Assembly: GCA_014529385.2 (NCBI GenBank)
Contig: CM043947.1
Location: 122,615,391-122,679,390, forward strand
Reading direction: 5' to 3'
Source of the DNA: Adiantum capillus-veneris
Lineage: Eukaryota > Streptophyta > Polypodiopsida > Polypodiales > Pteridaceae
DNA: 64,000 bases
In this document: in pieces, positions 43,458-55,143 of the stretch
How the letters are laid out: each line of letters begins with the position of its first letter
Position numbering within the stretch: the first letter of the stretch is position 1
Notes under the pieces: model-generated
The model's input: the letters and a program-made list of their open reading frames with translations, nothing else
Told to the model about the DNA's origin: nothing
Databases searched by the model: none
Translations under genes and position numbers: made by a program

Positions 43458-45616
43458 ATGGGCCGAGTGAAGCGTCCCAAATGTCAGTATGTAGAACAAT
43501 TGAAGCCTCAAAAGAAAGGGCAATTTACATGTAAATGCAAGTATTGTGGGCATACTTGGGACGGCGGTCCCTCCCGTATTCGTGCACATTTATTGTCCCT
43601 CTCTGGCTATGGTGTAGGCCCATGTGGACTGGTGCCAGAGGACGTCAAAGAGGTGGTCACAAGATTGCATGTAGATGTACAGAATGATGGGAAGGACCCA
43701 AATGCATTTGTAGATGCCTTGGTGGATGATTTGGGAGCTAATGCCTCTGCCTCAGGCTCAATGAGTACACATGCATCAGGGAGTGCTCATGTAAGTGCCA
43801 CTGGGACTTCGGCTTCCAAATCAAATGTGGGGTCCTCGAGCAAGAAGAGGAAGGTTGCACAAGGGCCCTTGGCAAGTGCATTTAGCTTGCAAGCACGCAA
43901 GCAAGCAGATCAAGCCTTGCGCAGGTTTTTTATGCAGAGGACATTCCTGAATGGAAAGTGCGGAGTCCTTTCTTTTTGGAAATGGTCAAGGCAATTGGAC
44001 AATTTGGTCCATCGTATGTGCCTCCCACATACAATGCTTTGCGCACCACAGAGTTAAATGATGAGGTCAAATGCATTGGTCATGAGATCATGGGTGTGCG
44101 CGAGAAATGGAAAAAACATGGATGCACAATTCTATGTGATGGATGGTCTGACACTAGACGCAGGTCTATCATTAACTTTCTTGCATGCTCTATACATGGT
44201 TCTGTGTTTTTGAAATCTGTGGACACATCTGGGGAGACAAAGACATCAGAATTTATTTTCAAGTAGCTTAAGGATGTGATTATTGGGGTAGGACCCTCCA
44301 ATGTTGTGCAGGTATGCATGGACAATGCAACTAATTGTGTTGGGGCCAGGCAAATGGTGGAAGAGAAATGGAAACACATTTTTTTCACGAGGTGTGCATG
44401 CCATTGCTTGGACCTCTTGTTTGAGGATATTGGGAAGCTCCCTTGGATTGCAAAAATTCTTGAAGATGCAACAAAGGTTGTCACATTTGTCACAAGGAAG
44501 TCCACTGTCTTGGCATTGTTTCGAATGCTTAGCAAGAAGGAATTGTTGAAGCCATCGGCCACTCGATTTGCCTACTACTTCATCATGTTGGCTAGTCTTG
44601 TGGATGAGAGATGTATGCAAGGTGTGCGTAGGCTTATGATTGATGCAAAATTTGTGAAAATGAAGGCATCCAGGACTGCAAAGGCCATAGTGGTCTCGGA
44701 CATTGTGTTTAATGCATCCTTTTGGCAAGAGGCCAAGTTGATTTTGAAGATTTGTGCTCCCATCTTGAAGATACTTCGTTTGGCTGATAGGGAAGGAGCC
44801 ACCATGGGGCTTGTGTATGAGCTTACGGATCGCATGGTTGAGCAAATTCAAAACATGCAAGGTATTGATGCGTCAAGGATACAAGAGATCAAAGACCTAT
44901 GCGTTGATAGATGGAATATGATGCACACACCATTGCATGCTGTGGGATACTTGTCGCATCCTATATGGCGAGGAAGAGGGCAATTCAATGATAGTGAGGT
45001 TCATGACGGGTGGGTGACATTTTTGGACAGGTATACCAAGGGTGATTTGACCATGCAGGGTACCCTCATTGATGAGTTGGACACTTTCCTCACTGAAAGA
45101 AAGTCATTTGCTCATCCTATTGCAAAGGATCCAAAGAGAATGCAAGAGGGTGTAAAATGGTGGGAGACTTTTGGGGCTTGCACGCCCACATTGCAGACTC
45201 TTGCACTTAAGGTGCTTTCTCAAGGGACATGTTCCTCTCCATGTGAGAGAAATTGGAGCACCTTCTCTCTCATTCACACCAAGAGAATAAATAGGTTACT
45301 TCCTGCTCATACCGAGAAGCTTGTCTACATACACACCAACTTGAGGCTCTTATGCAAGATCAAAGAGCGCGGCTATGAGAGAATGGAGGTGACATTGGAG
45401 ATGCTTAACAAAGAGAAGGATGAGGATCGCTTGCTTGAGTTGCAGGAGATTCAGGAGGCTATTGCACAGAGCACTGCTGATGTTATGGAGTCTCTTCCGA
45501 TTAGCATGCCCAGTGATATTGGGACTTCATGCTCTGTTGCTGAGGATGAGGCTTGGGATGAGGATGAGGATGAGGATGAGGATGATGATGAGGAGGTGGC
45601 CTTTGATGAGAGTTAG
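43458..45616 (+). pseudogene. hAT transposase (one frameshift, one stop)
   Basis: ATG 43458 (MGRVKRPKC). BED-type zinc finger CKYCGHTWDGGPSRIRAHL at about 43530-43590; Ser/Lys linker with a basic KKRK patch; catalytic domain of the DUF659 type with CDGWSD (first Asp), VQVCMDNATNC (second Asp) and CACHCLDLL; C-terminal dimerisation domain near 45160-45340 (WWETFG, SSPCERNWSTF); and an acidic Asp/Glu tail. The T-run 43926-43931 is one base short for the frame, and TAG at 44264-44266 breaks the catalytic domain. Otherwise it is open for over 440 codons. Full-length hAT transposases are about 650-800 residues, so this is complete apart from the two lesions. Cut-and-paste transposition with 8-bp duplications fits the ends. 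Confidence 0.92.
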
Positions 45617-46125
45617 AGCTCATTGCATTTTGCTCTAGCCTCGGTCTTGACTCCCCTTAGCTCTACAGTCTACTTATGTTTTGGATTCACTATTTAGCAT
45701 GGAGCGGCTGGACTCCACCCTCTAGGTTCTATTTATGTTTTGTCATTTGAATTTTGGAGTACTCAGAACACAGTCTTGTTGGTTTTGGAGGCTCCATATT
45801 TTGCCATCTAGTATGATCATGATTCATTGATCATTTGATGTATCTATTGATCAGAGATCTTGATCTGTTTCTCGGCTCCCAACTCCTTGATTTAGCTAGA
45901 TTCTACATTTTCAAGTTTCTATGATGTTTTAATGCATTATGTGGCTTTGGGCTACTCTCTAGAGTTTAGTGTTTTAATTTTAATTGCTATTTGTTATGAG
46001 ATATATATATATACACTAATTTTTTAGTGCCGTATGGTATTCCACGTATAGAATCTTCGGGGGGTCTGAATCGGGCTTATATCGGGCTTCCATACCCGCC
46101 CGAGTGAGACGCATGGTTGCCGCAT
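45617..46125 (+). other. hAT 3' non-coding region
   Basis: AT-rich, with ATATATATATA near 46000 and TCGGGCTT repeated at about 46073 and 46082. No ORF. Probably 3' UTR and subterminal binding region. Confidence 0.6.
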
Positions 46126-46145
46126 GAAAAAACTATGCAGTATTC

Positions 46146-46570
46146 TGCTGTATGACTTTATGAAATGCAATTCCTGATTATGATATTGATTTGTTCTTGA
46201 CTTCTTTTAAGTGCAGGAACTGATAGACGAAATGACTGCAGCATTTTGGTCTGATTGATCTCGAATAGACATGGTTGCAATAGGGGTTAGTCAATCGGAC
46301 ATCGATGAGGTCCCGATGTGATTGCTAGCTACATTGCCGATAAATCATGGTCTAAGATCCGAATGAATGTTGAATGTCATGTGATCTCCTGCAATGTCTA
46401 GTGATGTCCTGTGATGTCGTGTGATGTGACTGTCGATTTGCTACATGTGCTAGATGTGTGTTCCTAGTACGTAGGTACTAGCAGTTAGCGTCTATTAAGA
46501 CGGTTTATGGCTTCTGTCGGTTTTTGTAGGCATAATCGCGATTGATTACAATGCTTTCAAGAGGGGGGTA
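46146..46570 (+). other. G1' 3' UTR, last part, and polypurine tract
   Basis: Inverted counterpart of 8088-8510. TTTCAAGAGGGGGGTA directly before 46571 is the polypurine tract of the plus-oriented G1'. Confidence 0.8.
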
Positions 46571-46833
46571 TGTCACAAAGTGATGACATAGCTACCGACA
46601 ACAGAAATCCTAATTGTGAAACCCAAAAATTCTTGCAAACCCTAATTTTACAAAAACCCTAATTTCTGGAAACCCTAACCCTAATTGCTGGATGAAACCC
46701 TAAGTGGCTGAAAAACCCTAAAAGCTGGCGCAAATGCCACGTGGCAGCAGTGTACGGACTTTTTCGGAAATCACAAAGATGGGAAAAAGCTCCTAGCGGC
46801 GCAATTTCTGGCAGCTTTTTGCTACGCAAGGAA

Positions 46834-46864
<31 letters not shown>

Positions 46865-47227
46865 TGATTTGTTTTTTTTCTTTTGGATCTCTCTTGAGAG
46901 AGAGAGAGATTGCTTTTGAATTGGAAGCTTTTTGGGGCTCTGCTTTTGGGCATCCCTTGTAATCTTTTTATACGCGGTGAGAGCCTCACTTCTCAGAGCA
47001 TTTGGACGCAAAGTCTGAGAGTGAAACCCAAACTGCTCTTTGTACTTTGACATTGATTTAATACATAAAGAAATACCGAAAGGGGCGCCAGTCTATGGGG
47101 CCAATATCTCTAGGCACGGAACTCCGCCGGGCTAGTGCAAATCTATTGTGATCTGTGAATTATTTTGAAGTGGTTATTTGGTTCTATCGTGATTGATTCT
47201 TGACTTGGAGTGTCCAAGTCTGTTACA
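46571..47227 (+). repeat. G1' 3' LTR
   Basis: The 657-bp LTR runs TGTCACAAAG...GTCTGTTACA and is the inverted copy of 7377-8087. Telo-box array (AAACCCTAA) at 46617-46725, GA runs at 46837-46862 and 46899-46911, TATA-like TTTTTATAC at about 46965. The outer flank CAAGAGCCTCTTGTCC matches the left arm. Confidence 0.9.
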
Positions 47228-48430
47228 CAAGAGCCTCTTGTCCACGTACTTGATTAGCTAATTGCTAATCCCCTGCATGTACAGATGAATTCGAAGAGAT
47301 TTCACGCGAGAAATCTCGTCCGATTCAAGGGGCAAGTAGCCCTATAGGTGCGAGAGTATGAGGGCTTTCTTACAAATTCGATCGGCACGCGAAACGGAGC
47401 CCAAAACAGTAAAATACAGCCCGATGCGTATTTTTGCAAGTTCAGAGTTTTGACCCTAATTGATCCCTTTTACCCCCAAGAGATTCGGAGAAGCCTTGGG
47501 ATCACTGTATAGGTGATCTAGTGCATTTTCAGGGCAGAAAATAGAGAATTCATCGTGCTGCAGATTCTCGCCAGGTTTGGGAAAGTGTTTGTATGTGCCG
47601 GGAAAATCACCTTTGGTGTGGGGATTTTGTCTATGAAGCCTCCTACTGCAATTATGCTGCCGAAATCGGGCTAGAGTAGGCCATTTTCAGCCCGGTAAAA
47701 GCAGGACAGCTCGTAGGAACTTGCAGATTTTCTCCCAAGTTTTAAAAGAATAAAGAAATACCAAAAGGGACGCTAGTCTTTGGGGCCTACAGGGTGTCAC
47801 TGTCTGCTTGTTGGTAGCACTCTAGCTTCCGAGCCGTGGTTTGTGTGAAGTGTTACTTCAGTTACATGTTCATTTGCGAAGTTTCTCTATGTCGTGAAGT
47901 TCAAGTAAAGTTTATCAAGTGAAGAATCGGGTGAAAGCTAAAGTCTACCGCCCTACAGAGCGGTTTCTTTTTCAGTTTTCAGCCCGTCGCCGCCGGTGTG
48001 GTGTGAGATCTACGACATTAGTCCACGATAGATGCAGTCCAGTTCTTCGGCAGCCCATTGAGCCCTCACCTCGGCCATTCCCTCGCCGTCATTGAGTGCT
48101 CCATTCCTCTCCATCATCGATGTCACCGAGATTTGCGTTTTCAGCCCTTCATTCCTCTCGCATCGGGAGTGCAAATCAGCACCGTGGTGGCCATCCCCAA
48201 TCCCACATCGAGAAGGATCCAAGGTGCATCAAATCAGCCTAGGACGTGCCGCTTCATGAAGAGTTACAGTGCCGATTGTCATCAATTGAGTCAGTAGAGT
48301 TGGCATTGAGGTATTGCATTGTGTGCACACTCCATTTACGCAATCTAAAGCAAAAACCACATCGGAAATGGTGTGGGGGGCCCTTGAGAGGGTTGGTTGG
48401 GACCCCATCAAGTGTCGCTCTTCTCTTCTC
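47228..48430. other. Anonymous flank, right arm
   Basis: Inverted copy of 6200-7376. No gene. It contains the LTR-like block AATAAAGAAATACCAAAAGGGACGC at about 47749-47785. Confidence 0.55.
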
Positions 48431-48715
48431 TGCCAGCTAGGGTGAGGGCGAGCCAGCAATGGCGAGGGTGAGAAGAGCCAGCCAAGGCGAGGGCGAGCCA
48501 GCTAGGGCGAGGGCGAGAAGATCCAACCAAGGGCGAGGGCTAGCCATCCAGGTCGAGCAAGGAGGGCGAGAGCGAGCCAGCCAGGGCTAAGGCAAGGACG
48601 AGGGAAGCCAGCCAGGGCGAGGACGAGGGCAGCCAGGGCGAGGGTGAGGGCCTGGTGACGAGAGCGAGGCCAACCAGGGTGAGGGCGAGATCTTGCAAGG
48701 CGAGGCTGCAACAAC
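48431..48715. repeat. G-rich minisatellite
   Basis: About a dozen imperfect units around GAGGGCGAGCCAGCCAGG (17-22 bp). It stands exactly where the left arm has the RT remnant, tandem duplication and (AG)n tract. The flanks on both sides are homologous between arms. Confidence 0.85.
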
Positions 48716-48779
48716 TTACATTGCTCTGTCACATCAACACCAGTGGCAGCTGGTGAGGGCCTTGACTCAGTGCTTGCAT

Positions 48780-49494
48780 TTCATGTCCATTGTTGTTGCC
48801 CTTTCCTCATTCTGATTTCCCGTTCCAGATAATTATGATCCAAGCTCTGATAAATCCTCGGTGGTGGTGTTGCATGGATGTTTTATCGCTCGACCGAAAT
48901 ATTATTGGGTGCCGTAGGGTGGGTGGTTTGGTTACATTCCCTAAAGGTGTGTCCTATGCGACTACACTTATAGCATCCGCCTTGAGCCCTTTACTCGGCC
49001 ATCTATTGAGGAGTTATTTGGAAATGCTCCCTAAAGCTAGAAAAAGTGTCAAAACTTTATTACTTGCTCACCTCCTTAAAGTCTTCGGGTTTCTTCTTCC
49101 TATCCTTGAGAGGATCATACTAGTTGGCTCTGGTTTTTTTTTTTGCTTCCAAGACTCTGACATCTTTGAGCAAGCAAGACACTTTTATCTCGTGGTGGAA
49201 GTCAACATCATCATCCTCTAATCGAACTTGCTTCGTGGCCTTTTTAGCGTTTTCAAAAGTAGATATCCAACCCTAGTAGTCTGAATGCTGCTCGACTCTG
49301 CTTCTCGGGCCACTGAATACACCTTCTGGGCCACAAAGCTAGGTGTAGTGGACTTTTTGATTGCCGACTTCAAAGGTGATCTAATGACGAAACGCCATCT
49401 GGAATGCATCTCGTCAAGCGGCTGCTTGGCCAAAAATTTTGCATACTGTGAATCTTTGGAGTACCGAAGCGTCTGCAGGGCATAACGTCAATCT
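48780..49494 (-). pseudogene. H gag fragment (downstream part)
   Basis: The minus frame 49433-49218 (LDEMHSRWRFVIRS) and the segment to about 48800 with a CCHC-like region match H' 3738-4455. The gag N-terminus and 5' LTR of the same element lie at 61196-62090, because E inserted in between with target duplication ATTGT. Confidence 0.8.
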
Positions 49495-49499
49495 ATTGT

Positions 49500-49746
49500 T
49501 GTAAGGTGCAGCGGAAGTGAGTGTTGAACTTTGCTCAAGATGAGTGCTCCGAAATGTGCTCAAGGTTCCTTTTACTTACGGAAGGGAGAGCCTTCCGTTC
49601 CTTTAGTGAGAAAGTGCAAGTGATCACAAACAAAGTGGATAAACATTGTGAATGAAAGTGCTGAGATTGAGAGATAGAGAGAGAAGAGAATATGACACCA
49701 AGAGTTGTCAAATCCTCCTTCGAAGGCCCCACTCTCTATGGCGAGA
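49500..49746 (-). repeat. E 3' LTR, distal part
   Basis: The last 247 bp of the LTR in element orientation. It rejoins 50905-51758 across the solo LTR. CGAGA at 49742-49746 is the duplicated target. Confidence 0.88.
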
Positions 49747-50899
49747 TGTAAGGTGCAGTGGAAGTGAATGTTGAACTTTGCTCAAGATGAGTGCTCCTAA
49801 CTGTGCTCAAGGTTCCTTTCACTTAGGGAAGGGGAAGCCTTCCGTCCTTTAATAAGGGAGTGCAAGTGATCACAAACAAAGTGGACAAACACTGTGAATG
49901 AAGGTGCTGAGACTGAGAGATAGAGAAAGAAGAATACGACACCAGAATGTTGTCAAAACCCTCCTCCGAAGGCCCCACTCTCTATGGCGAGAGCAGTCTA
50001 CTATTGATTGCACAAATCTCTACAATGCTTGGACTTGCTGACGATGTCGACGACGATGAGGACGACGACAAGACGGGCTGAAATCTGAAAATGCTAAGGG
50101 CTGAAATCTACAAATCTTTATCTGTTGAATTCTGACTCTATGTCGATGACGATGTCGATGCGACGACGATGCGCTGAAAACGCAGATGATCAAATCTGCA
50201 TTTTCCGGGCTGAATCTGCAAACTACGCTGGATTTGACCGTGCGGAGAGGAACTGCTGCGGGAAGGTAAGATCTGCGAGGTTCGGGGGTTCTAGTGCGGA
50301 GTCTGACTGCTGAAAACTGAAAACGCTGATGGTTCCGTCGCGGTGAATCTGCAAAACGCTGAAGTGTTATGCTGATGCAAAAACGCTAGGTAGTCATGCT
50401 ATCTTGTTGCTGTCGGGGCTGATCTGCAAACCAAATCGCTAGGGCTGATCTGAGTGAAAAACGCTAGGTCCTGCAAGGGCAAAAACACTAGGTCTTCTGT
50501 CTTGGGGGGGTCTTGCTGAGAAGTTGTCTGATGAACACAGGTTCTTGCTGCCTCTTCTATCAGAAAGTGCTAGCGCTAGGTTTACTTATATACTTCACTT
50601 ATCAAATTGCCCTACCCAGTTTCCCAACAAAAGTCACTTAAAAATAATAAGTGAAAATTGGTTGAAATAGAGAAAATAGGTCTATGCACTGTAAAAATGC
50701 TCCTGATAGGTTTTGATGGAAATCTGATGATCGTGCTTTGTGCAACCAGAGGATATGGATCTACTCTAAGTGCCTGGACATGCACGGTCTACGAATAGAC
50801 TCACAAAAGTGCCAGATCACTTCCTAATCTAACTAAACTGAACCCATGTCATAAAGTAGCTTGTCCACGTACACATAGGGTTAGATGTGCATGTGACAC
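49747..50899 (-). mobile_element. Solo LTR (K/E family) inside E 3' LTR
   Basis: The 1153-bp LTR runs TGTAAGGTGC...CATGTGACA with exact 5-bp target duplication CGAGA (49742-49746 and 50900-50904) and no internal region. It is at the same site as K1 in the left arm. TATA box on the minus strand at 50585-50592. Confidence 0.92.
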
Positions 50900-50904
50900 G
50901 AGAG

Positions 50905-51758
50905 CGGTCTACTATTGATTGCACAAATCTGGTACAGAGATGCTGATGCAATGTTCTTGATGCTATTATGCAGTGAGGTTCTAGGTCGGTGACGATGGTG
51001 ACAGCGAGGTGACAACAATGCTGTCTTGTATGGCTGAAAAACACTGGTTTGACTTGCTGAAAACGCTGATGCAGATCTCTGAAAACGCTGAGGTAGCTGT
51101 GTCAAAAACGCTGCTACTCTTGGTTGGTTTTATCTGTGGACAACAGGCTGAAAACGTCAGTAGATCAAGGCTGAAAATACTGATTTAACTGCAGTAAAAA
51201 CGCTGATTTGTCTACTACACTACAAACGCTGTCTTGACTGAGTGCTGCAAATGCTTGTTGAAACGATAGTCCAAAGGCTAATCTGGAACGCTGGAATGGC
51301 TGCTGAAAACGCTAGGTTTATCTATGAAAAACACTAGGGCTTGCAAGGGGTTCTTGCTTGAGAAGGTTGCTAGAGATGCCTGCTGCAAGTAGTTGCCTGT
51401 GCTCTCCTTTCTTCTTCTGCCAGAATACACTAGCTCTAGGTTTCTTATATACAAGCTTGGCTAAATTGCCCTACCCAATTTCCCAACAAAAGTCACTTAA
51501 AAATAATAAGTGAAAATTGACTAAAATAGGGAAAATAGGTTTTCTGCAACGTAAAATGCTCCTGATGGAATTTGTTGGTAATGCTGATGATCATGTTGTG
51601 TGCAACAAGAGGATATGCATCTACTCTAAGTGTCTGGACATGCACGGTCTGCAAACAGACACACAAAAGTGCCAAAACACTTCCTAAGCTAGGCTAAGTG
51701 AACCCTTGTCATAAAGTAGCTTGTCCACGTACACATAGGGTTAGATGTACACGTGACA
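50905..51758 (-). repeat. E 3' LTR, proximal part
   Basis: It begins, in element orientation, at TGTCACGTGTAC (51758) after polypurine tract CTTTAAAAAGGAGAGA. TATA at 51444-51451. It matches the E 5' LTR closely. The two parts together are about 1.1 kb, equal to the 5' LTR (1091 bp). Confidence 0.9.
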
Positions 51759-51769
51759 TCTCTCCTTTT

Positions 51770-53080
51770 TAAAGTGAGGTATTGGTACCGATCTGCATGG
51801 CTTCCTTGTAGGTTGCCAACAATTCCGGATAATCTTTGAAAAATTCTTTATCAACCCACACTGCTTCGTGGGTTCCTCGATCCTTGAACTTCAAAAAGTA
51901 TTGTCTCACTTGCTTCTTTGAACCATGGCGAAACCGATGCAACAACACTTGCTCCGACTACATGACTTTCGCTTCATCGATGATCTCCGGCTCTTCTTCT
52001 TCGGAAATGTCCTTTGGAGGTATTCCCTGAAACACTTTCAACCAAGAAACATGGAAAACTTATGCATTGACCAGAGTTAGGCAATTGCAATTTCATGGAA
52101 ACCTCATTTATCTTTTTAATGACAGCAAATGGACCATACATTCGAAAAGACAACTTAAACATTTCTTTCAAACGTGCTTAAGACGTTGCTTCATGATTCT
52201 TAAATACACCCAATCCCCTTCCTTGATTGAAACATCCTGACGATGCTTATTAGCGTGCCGTGAATAACTTGCTTAAGACGTTGCTTCATGATTCTTAAAT
52301 ACACCCAATCCCCTTCCTTGATTGAAACATCCTGACAATTTGCTTATTAGCGTGCCGTGAATAAGACTCCTGAGCCTTGCTTGGCCGAAGCTTCACACTC
52401 TCAGAAATCTCATCCCATGACCGAATTTCAGCATTGGCATCAGGCATTTGACTGAACGAGCGAGTCAAGAGTGACTGGAACGGACGACCAAAAGCTGCCT
52501 CATACGGAGTTCGACCAATGGTAGAGACATAAGAGTTATTCAAAATAGCCTAAACCAATGGGAGATAGAGCTCCCAATGAGACTACTAATCATACACATA
52601 TGACTTTAAAACATCAAAAGAAAATTGATAGTAAATCTGTCTGACCATTTGACTGTGGATGAAAAGCCGATGAAAAATTCAGCTTAGTGCCAAAATTTTC
52701 AAAGAGTGCGCGCCAAAAATTGGACGTGAATCTAACATCCCTATCTGAAACAATCGATTTTGGCAAACCACAGAGGGGGTACCAATGCTTTATGAACAAC
52801 CGTCCTACATCTTGTGCGGTGACTGTCGCCTTACAAGGAATCAACATGCAAAACTTGTTGAAACGATCAAGAATTGTCAAACACTGAGTGTTCCTTGAAT
52901 GCAAACTTGGTGGAAGGTTAGTCACAAAATCCATGGAAATATCCTGAAAAGGTCCATCGGGAATAGGCAGCGGAAGCAAGAGGCCTTGCTGCTTACCTCG
53001 AGGAGCTTTTACTTTTTGACAAATAGTGCACTCTGTGACATAACGAAACACATCTTTTGGCATTTTAGGCCAATAAAAGA
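51770..53080 (-). pseudogene. E integrase and chromodomain
   Basis: The minus frame 53063-52614 has CTICQKVKAPRG (zinc Cys pair), SMDFVTNLP (Asp) and SDRDVRFTSNFW (Asp). NGQTDLLS follows where the catalytic Glu is expected (NGQTE), so the third acidic residue is changed. Later parts: RTPYEAAFGR in 52543-52295, MYGPFAVIKKI near 52140, and a chromodomain QYFLKFKDRGTHEAVWV at about 51800-51900. A 95-bp tandem duplication (52176-52270 and 52271-52367) disrupts the region before the chromodomain. Confidence 0.82.
52176..52367. repeat. 95-bp tandem duplication in E integrase region
   Basis: GCTTAAGACGTTGCTTCATG begins each copy, at 52176 and 52271. Near-identical, so recent. Confidence 0.9.
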
Positions 53081-53086
53081 ATCTTT

Positions 53087-54740
53087 CTATTTTTCCATAG
53101 TGGTGTTCATTCCCTTGTGCCCACCCATGAGAGAGTAATGTGCATCATGCAATATGGTTGGCCTGAGAGAGGGCAACACACATAGACGTTGACGAAAACA
53201 GAAAAAACCATCACGAATGAGATAATTGCTTGGCCCTTGGGAAGCAAGAGCCTGCAACCATTGCTTACCAAACTCGGAATCCGCATAGTGGTTCTTCATG
53301 CTGTCAAAAGACACACTCTGAAGAGAAACTGTGGATCTTGACTCAAGAGCCAAAATCTGTCCTTTGCGACTCAACGCATCTGCAACAGGGTTAGCTTTTC
53401 TAGGAACATACTCAATCAAACCTCCAAATTGCTCAAAAAATTGTGACCACCGTGCTTGGCGATCACCCCAATGTGCACTAGGCATAGACTGGAGCCACTG
53501 ATCTGTGCGAACTGTAAACTCTCTACCATAAAGAAAATGCTTCCAATCCTTAAGAGAGTGAATGATAGACATAAGTTCTTTATCATAAACTGAAGAGTTC
53601 TTTTCTGCACTATTGAGCTTCCGACTAAGTAAAGCTACTGGACGACCATGCGGCTGAAGCACAGCTCCTATGGCGACATTGCTCGCATCCGTCCATACCT
53701 CAAAGGGGTCATCCCAAGTCGCAAGGATAAGACACGGTGCTTCTGTCACCGCAACCTTGAGAGCTGCAAAAGCCTCAATGGCTTCTTCGGGCAAGTCTAC
53801 GCGCTGACGGCACGTCTTAACCCCTTTCAAAATATCAGTCATAGGTGCGGCAATGCGTGCAAAATTCTCTATGTGCGAACTATATGCTTGACATAAACCA
53901 AGAAAAGAGCGCACATCATATGCAGTTTTGGGCAAATCCCAATTACGTACTTGTTCCACCTTCGCGGGGTCTGGCTTGACGTCTTCTGCAGAAATGATAT
54001 AGCCTAGATAAGTAACTTCAATGAGAAAAAATTCAGATTTCTTAGCTGCAATGTACAATTGACACTCATCCAAACGGGTCAACACCCTTTCTACATCCTT
54101 TTTATGTTGTTCCCACGATGCACAACAAAATGAGAATATCATTCAGAAAGATGAACACACATATACCAACCATATCACCACAACGGCCTACCATGAGACA
54201 GTTAAATGTATCCATGGCACCTGTCAATCCAAAAGGCATAACAACATACTCCCATTGCCCTCACTCTGTGCGAAAAGCGGTCTTGAAGATGTCGCCTTTG
54301 AATACCTTTACTTGATGGTATCCACTCTTGAGATCAACCTTCCTGAAGACCTTTGCCCCATTAAGCCTATCAAGGATATACTCAATACGAGGCATCGGAA
54401 ACTTGTTCTTGATGGTCATCTTGTTCAATGCCTTGTAAAATCGACACACAAACAAGACAAACCATCTTTCTTGAGGACAAACAAAATAAAAGCAGCAAAA
54501 GGACTTACACTAGGACGTATGAATCATCTAACAATCAACTCCGTGAGTTGCCGCTCTAACTCTTCTTCCTGTGTCTTGTTCAAACGGTAGGGAGCCTTAC
54601 TGACAGGCTTGTGCCTCCTCCGTAAGCTCGATATGATGGTCCTCCGGCCGCTCGGGTGGGAGACGAGGTGGAAGATCATCCTGCAAAAAGAGATGCTTAA
54701 ACTTGGTAAACAAAGTTGATTACCTGTCTGGAGCCGGAAT
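53087..54740 (-). pseudogene. E reverse transcriptase and RNase H
   Basis: RNase H is open in 54142-53087: FEVWTDASNVAIGAVLQ (Asp), YDKELMSIIHSLKDWKHFLYG (Glu), FTVRTD (Asp), VADALSRK. RT pieces: KAPYRLNKTQEEELERQL (54600-54530), ALNKMTIKNKFPMPRIEYILDRL (54455-54360), VDLKSGYHQVKV, VMPFGLTGAMDTFN, and the catalytic box near 54140 reading FLNDILI instead of FIDDILI, so a catalytic Asp is replaced. Stops near 54260 and 54140. RT is inactive; RNase H looks intact. Confidence 0.83.
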
Positions 54741-54883
54741 TCTCTGAGTAACTGGAGAGGCATAGATGAATGCCGCTTGTGCTCATCATCGTAATTCACG
54801 CTTGGCCTGTATATGAAAAATGAGAGGCAAAGAATGCAGACCCTCCTCAGCACGAATGATTATAGGAGAGTCGCTTTTGGCAT

Positions 54884-55138
54884 TTAATGTGAGAGTGTTG
54901 TCCTCCCAATCAATGAGAGGGTTATGCTCACGATCCATCCAATGCCCATAATCATATCACATCCTGAGAGAGGAGACACGAGAAATTTCCTACGGAAGGT
55001 AGCTTGTTGAACTGTAAACAACACATCAAGGCACTCTTGCGTGATGAGAGAGTCCATCCCGGGAGCGAAGCCAGCCACCTCGAGAGGAAATGTCTGACTA
55101 ACCTCCAGGCGGGCTCTCTCTAAAAGAGAGGCACCAAT
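54884..55138 (-). pseudogene. E protease, C-terminal part
   Basis: The minus frame begins right at the F insertion (IGASLLERARLEV) and contains DVLFTVQQATFRRKFLV and CDMIMGIGW, the usual end of a retropepsin domain. The active-site segment FDLGS is on the other side of F, at about 58015-58030. Confidence 0.7.
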
Positions 55139-55143
55139 CACAT

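Larger units (their letters stand above)
43072..46137 (+). mobile_element. hAT DNA transposon, 3066 bp
   Basis: Perfect 12-bp TIRs CATAGTTTTTTC (43072-43083) and GAAAAAACTATG (46126-46137), with exact 8-bp target duplication CAGTATTC (43064-43071 and 46138-46145). The empty site is in the left arm near 8508-8525 (ACAGAATACTGTC). The motif GCATGGTTGCCGCATG occurs near both ends in the same orientation (about 43126 and 46111), possibly a transposase-binding site. It encodes one transposase. Confidence 0.96.

Noticed and set aside
44080-44860. Minus-strand ORFs across the hAT transposase
   Set aside because: Shadows of a clear transposase reading frame on the plus strand.
48790-49221. 143-codon plus-strand ORF
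   Set aside because: Antisense of the H gag fragment; not coding.
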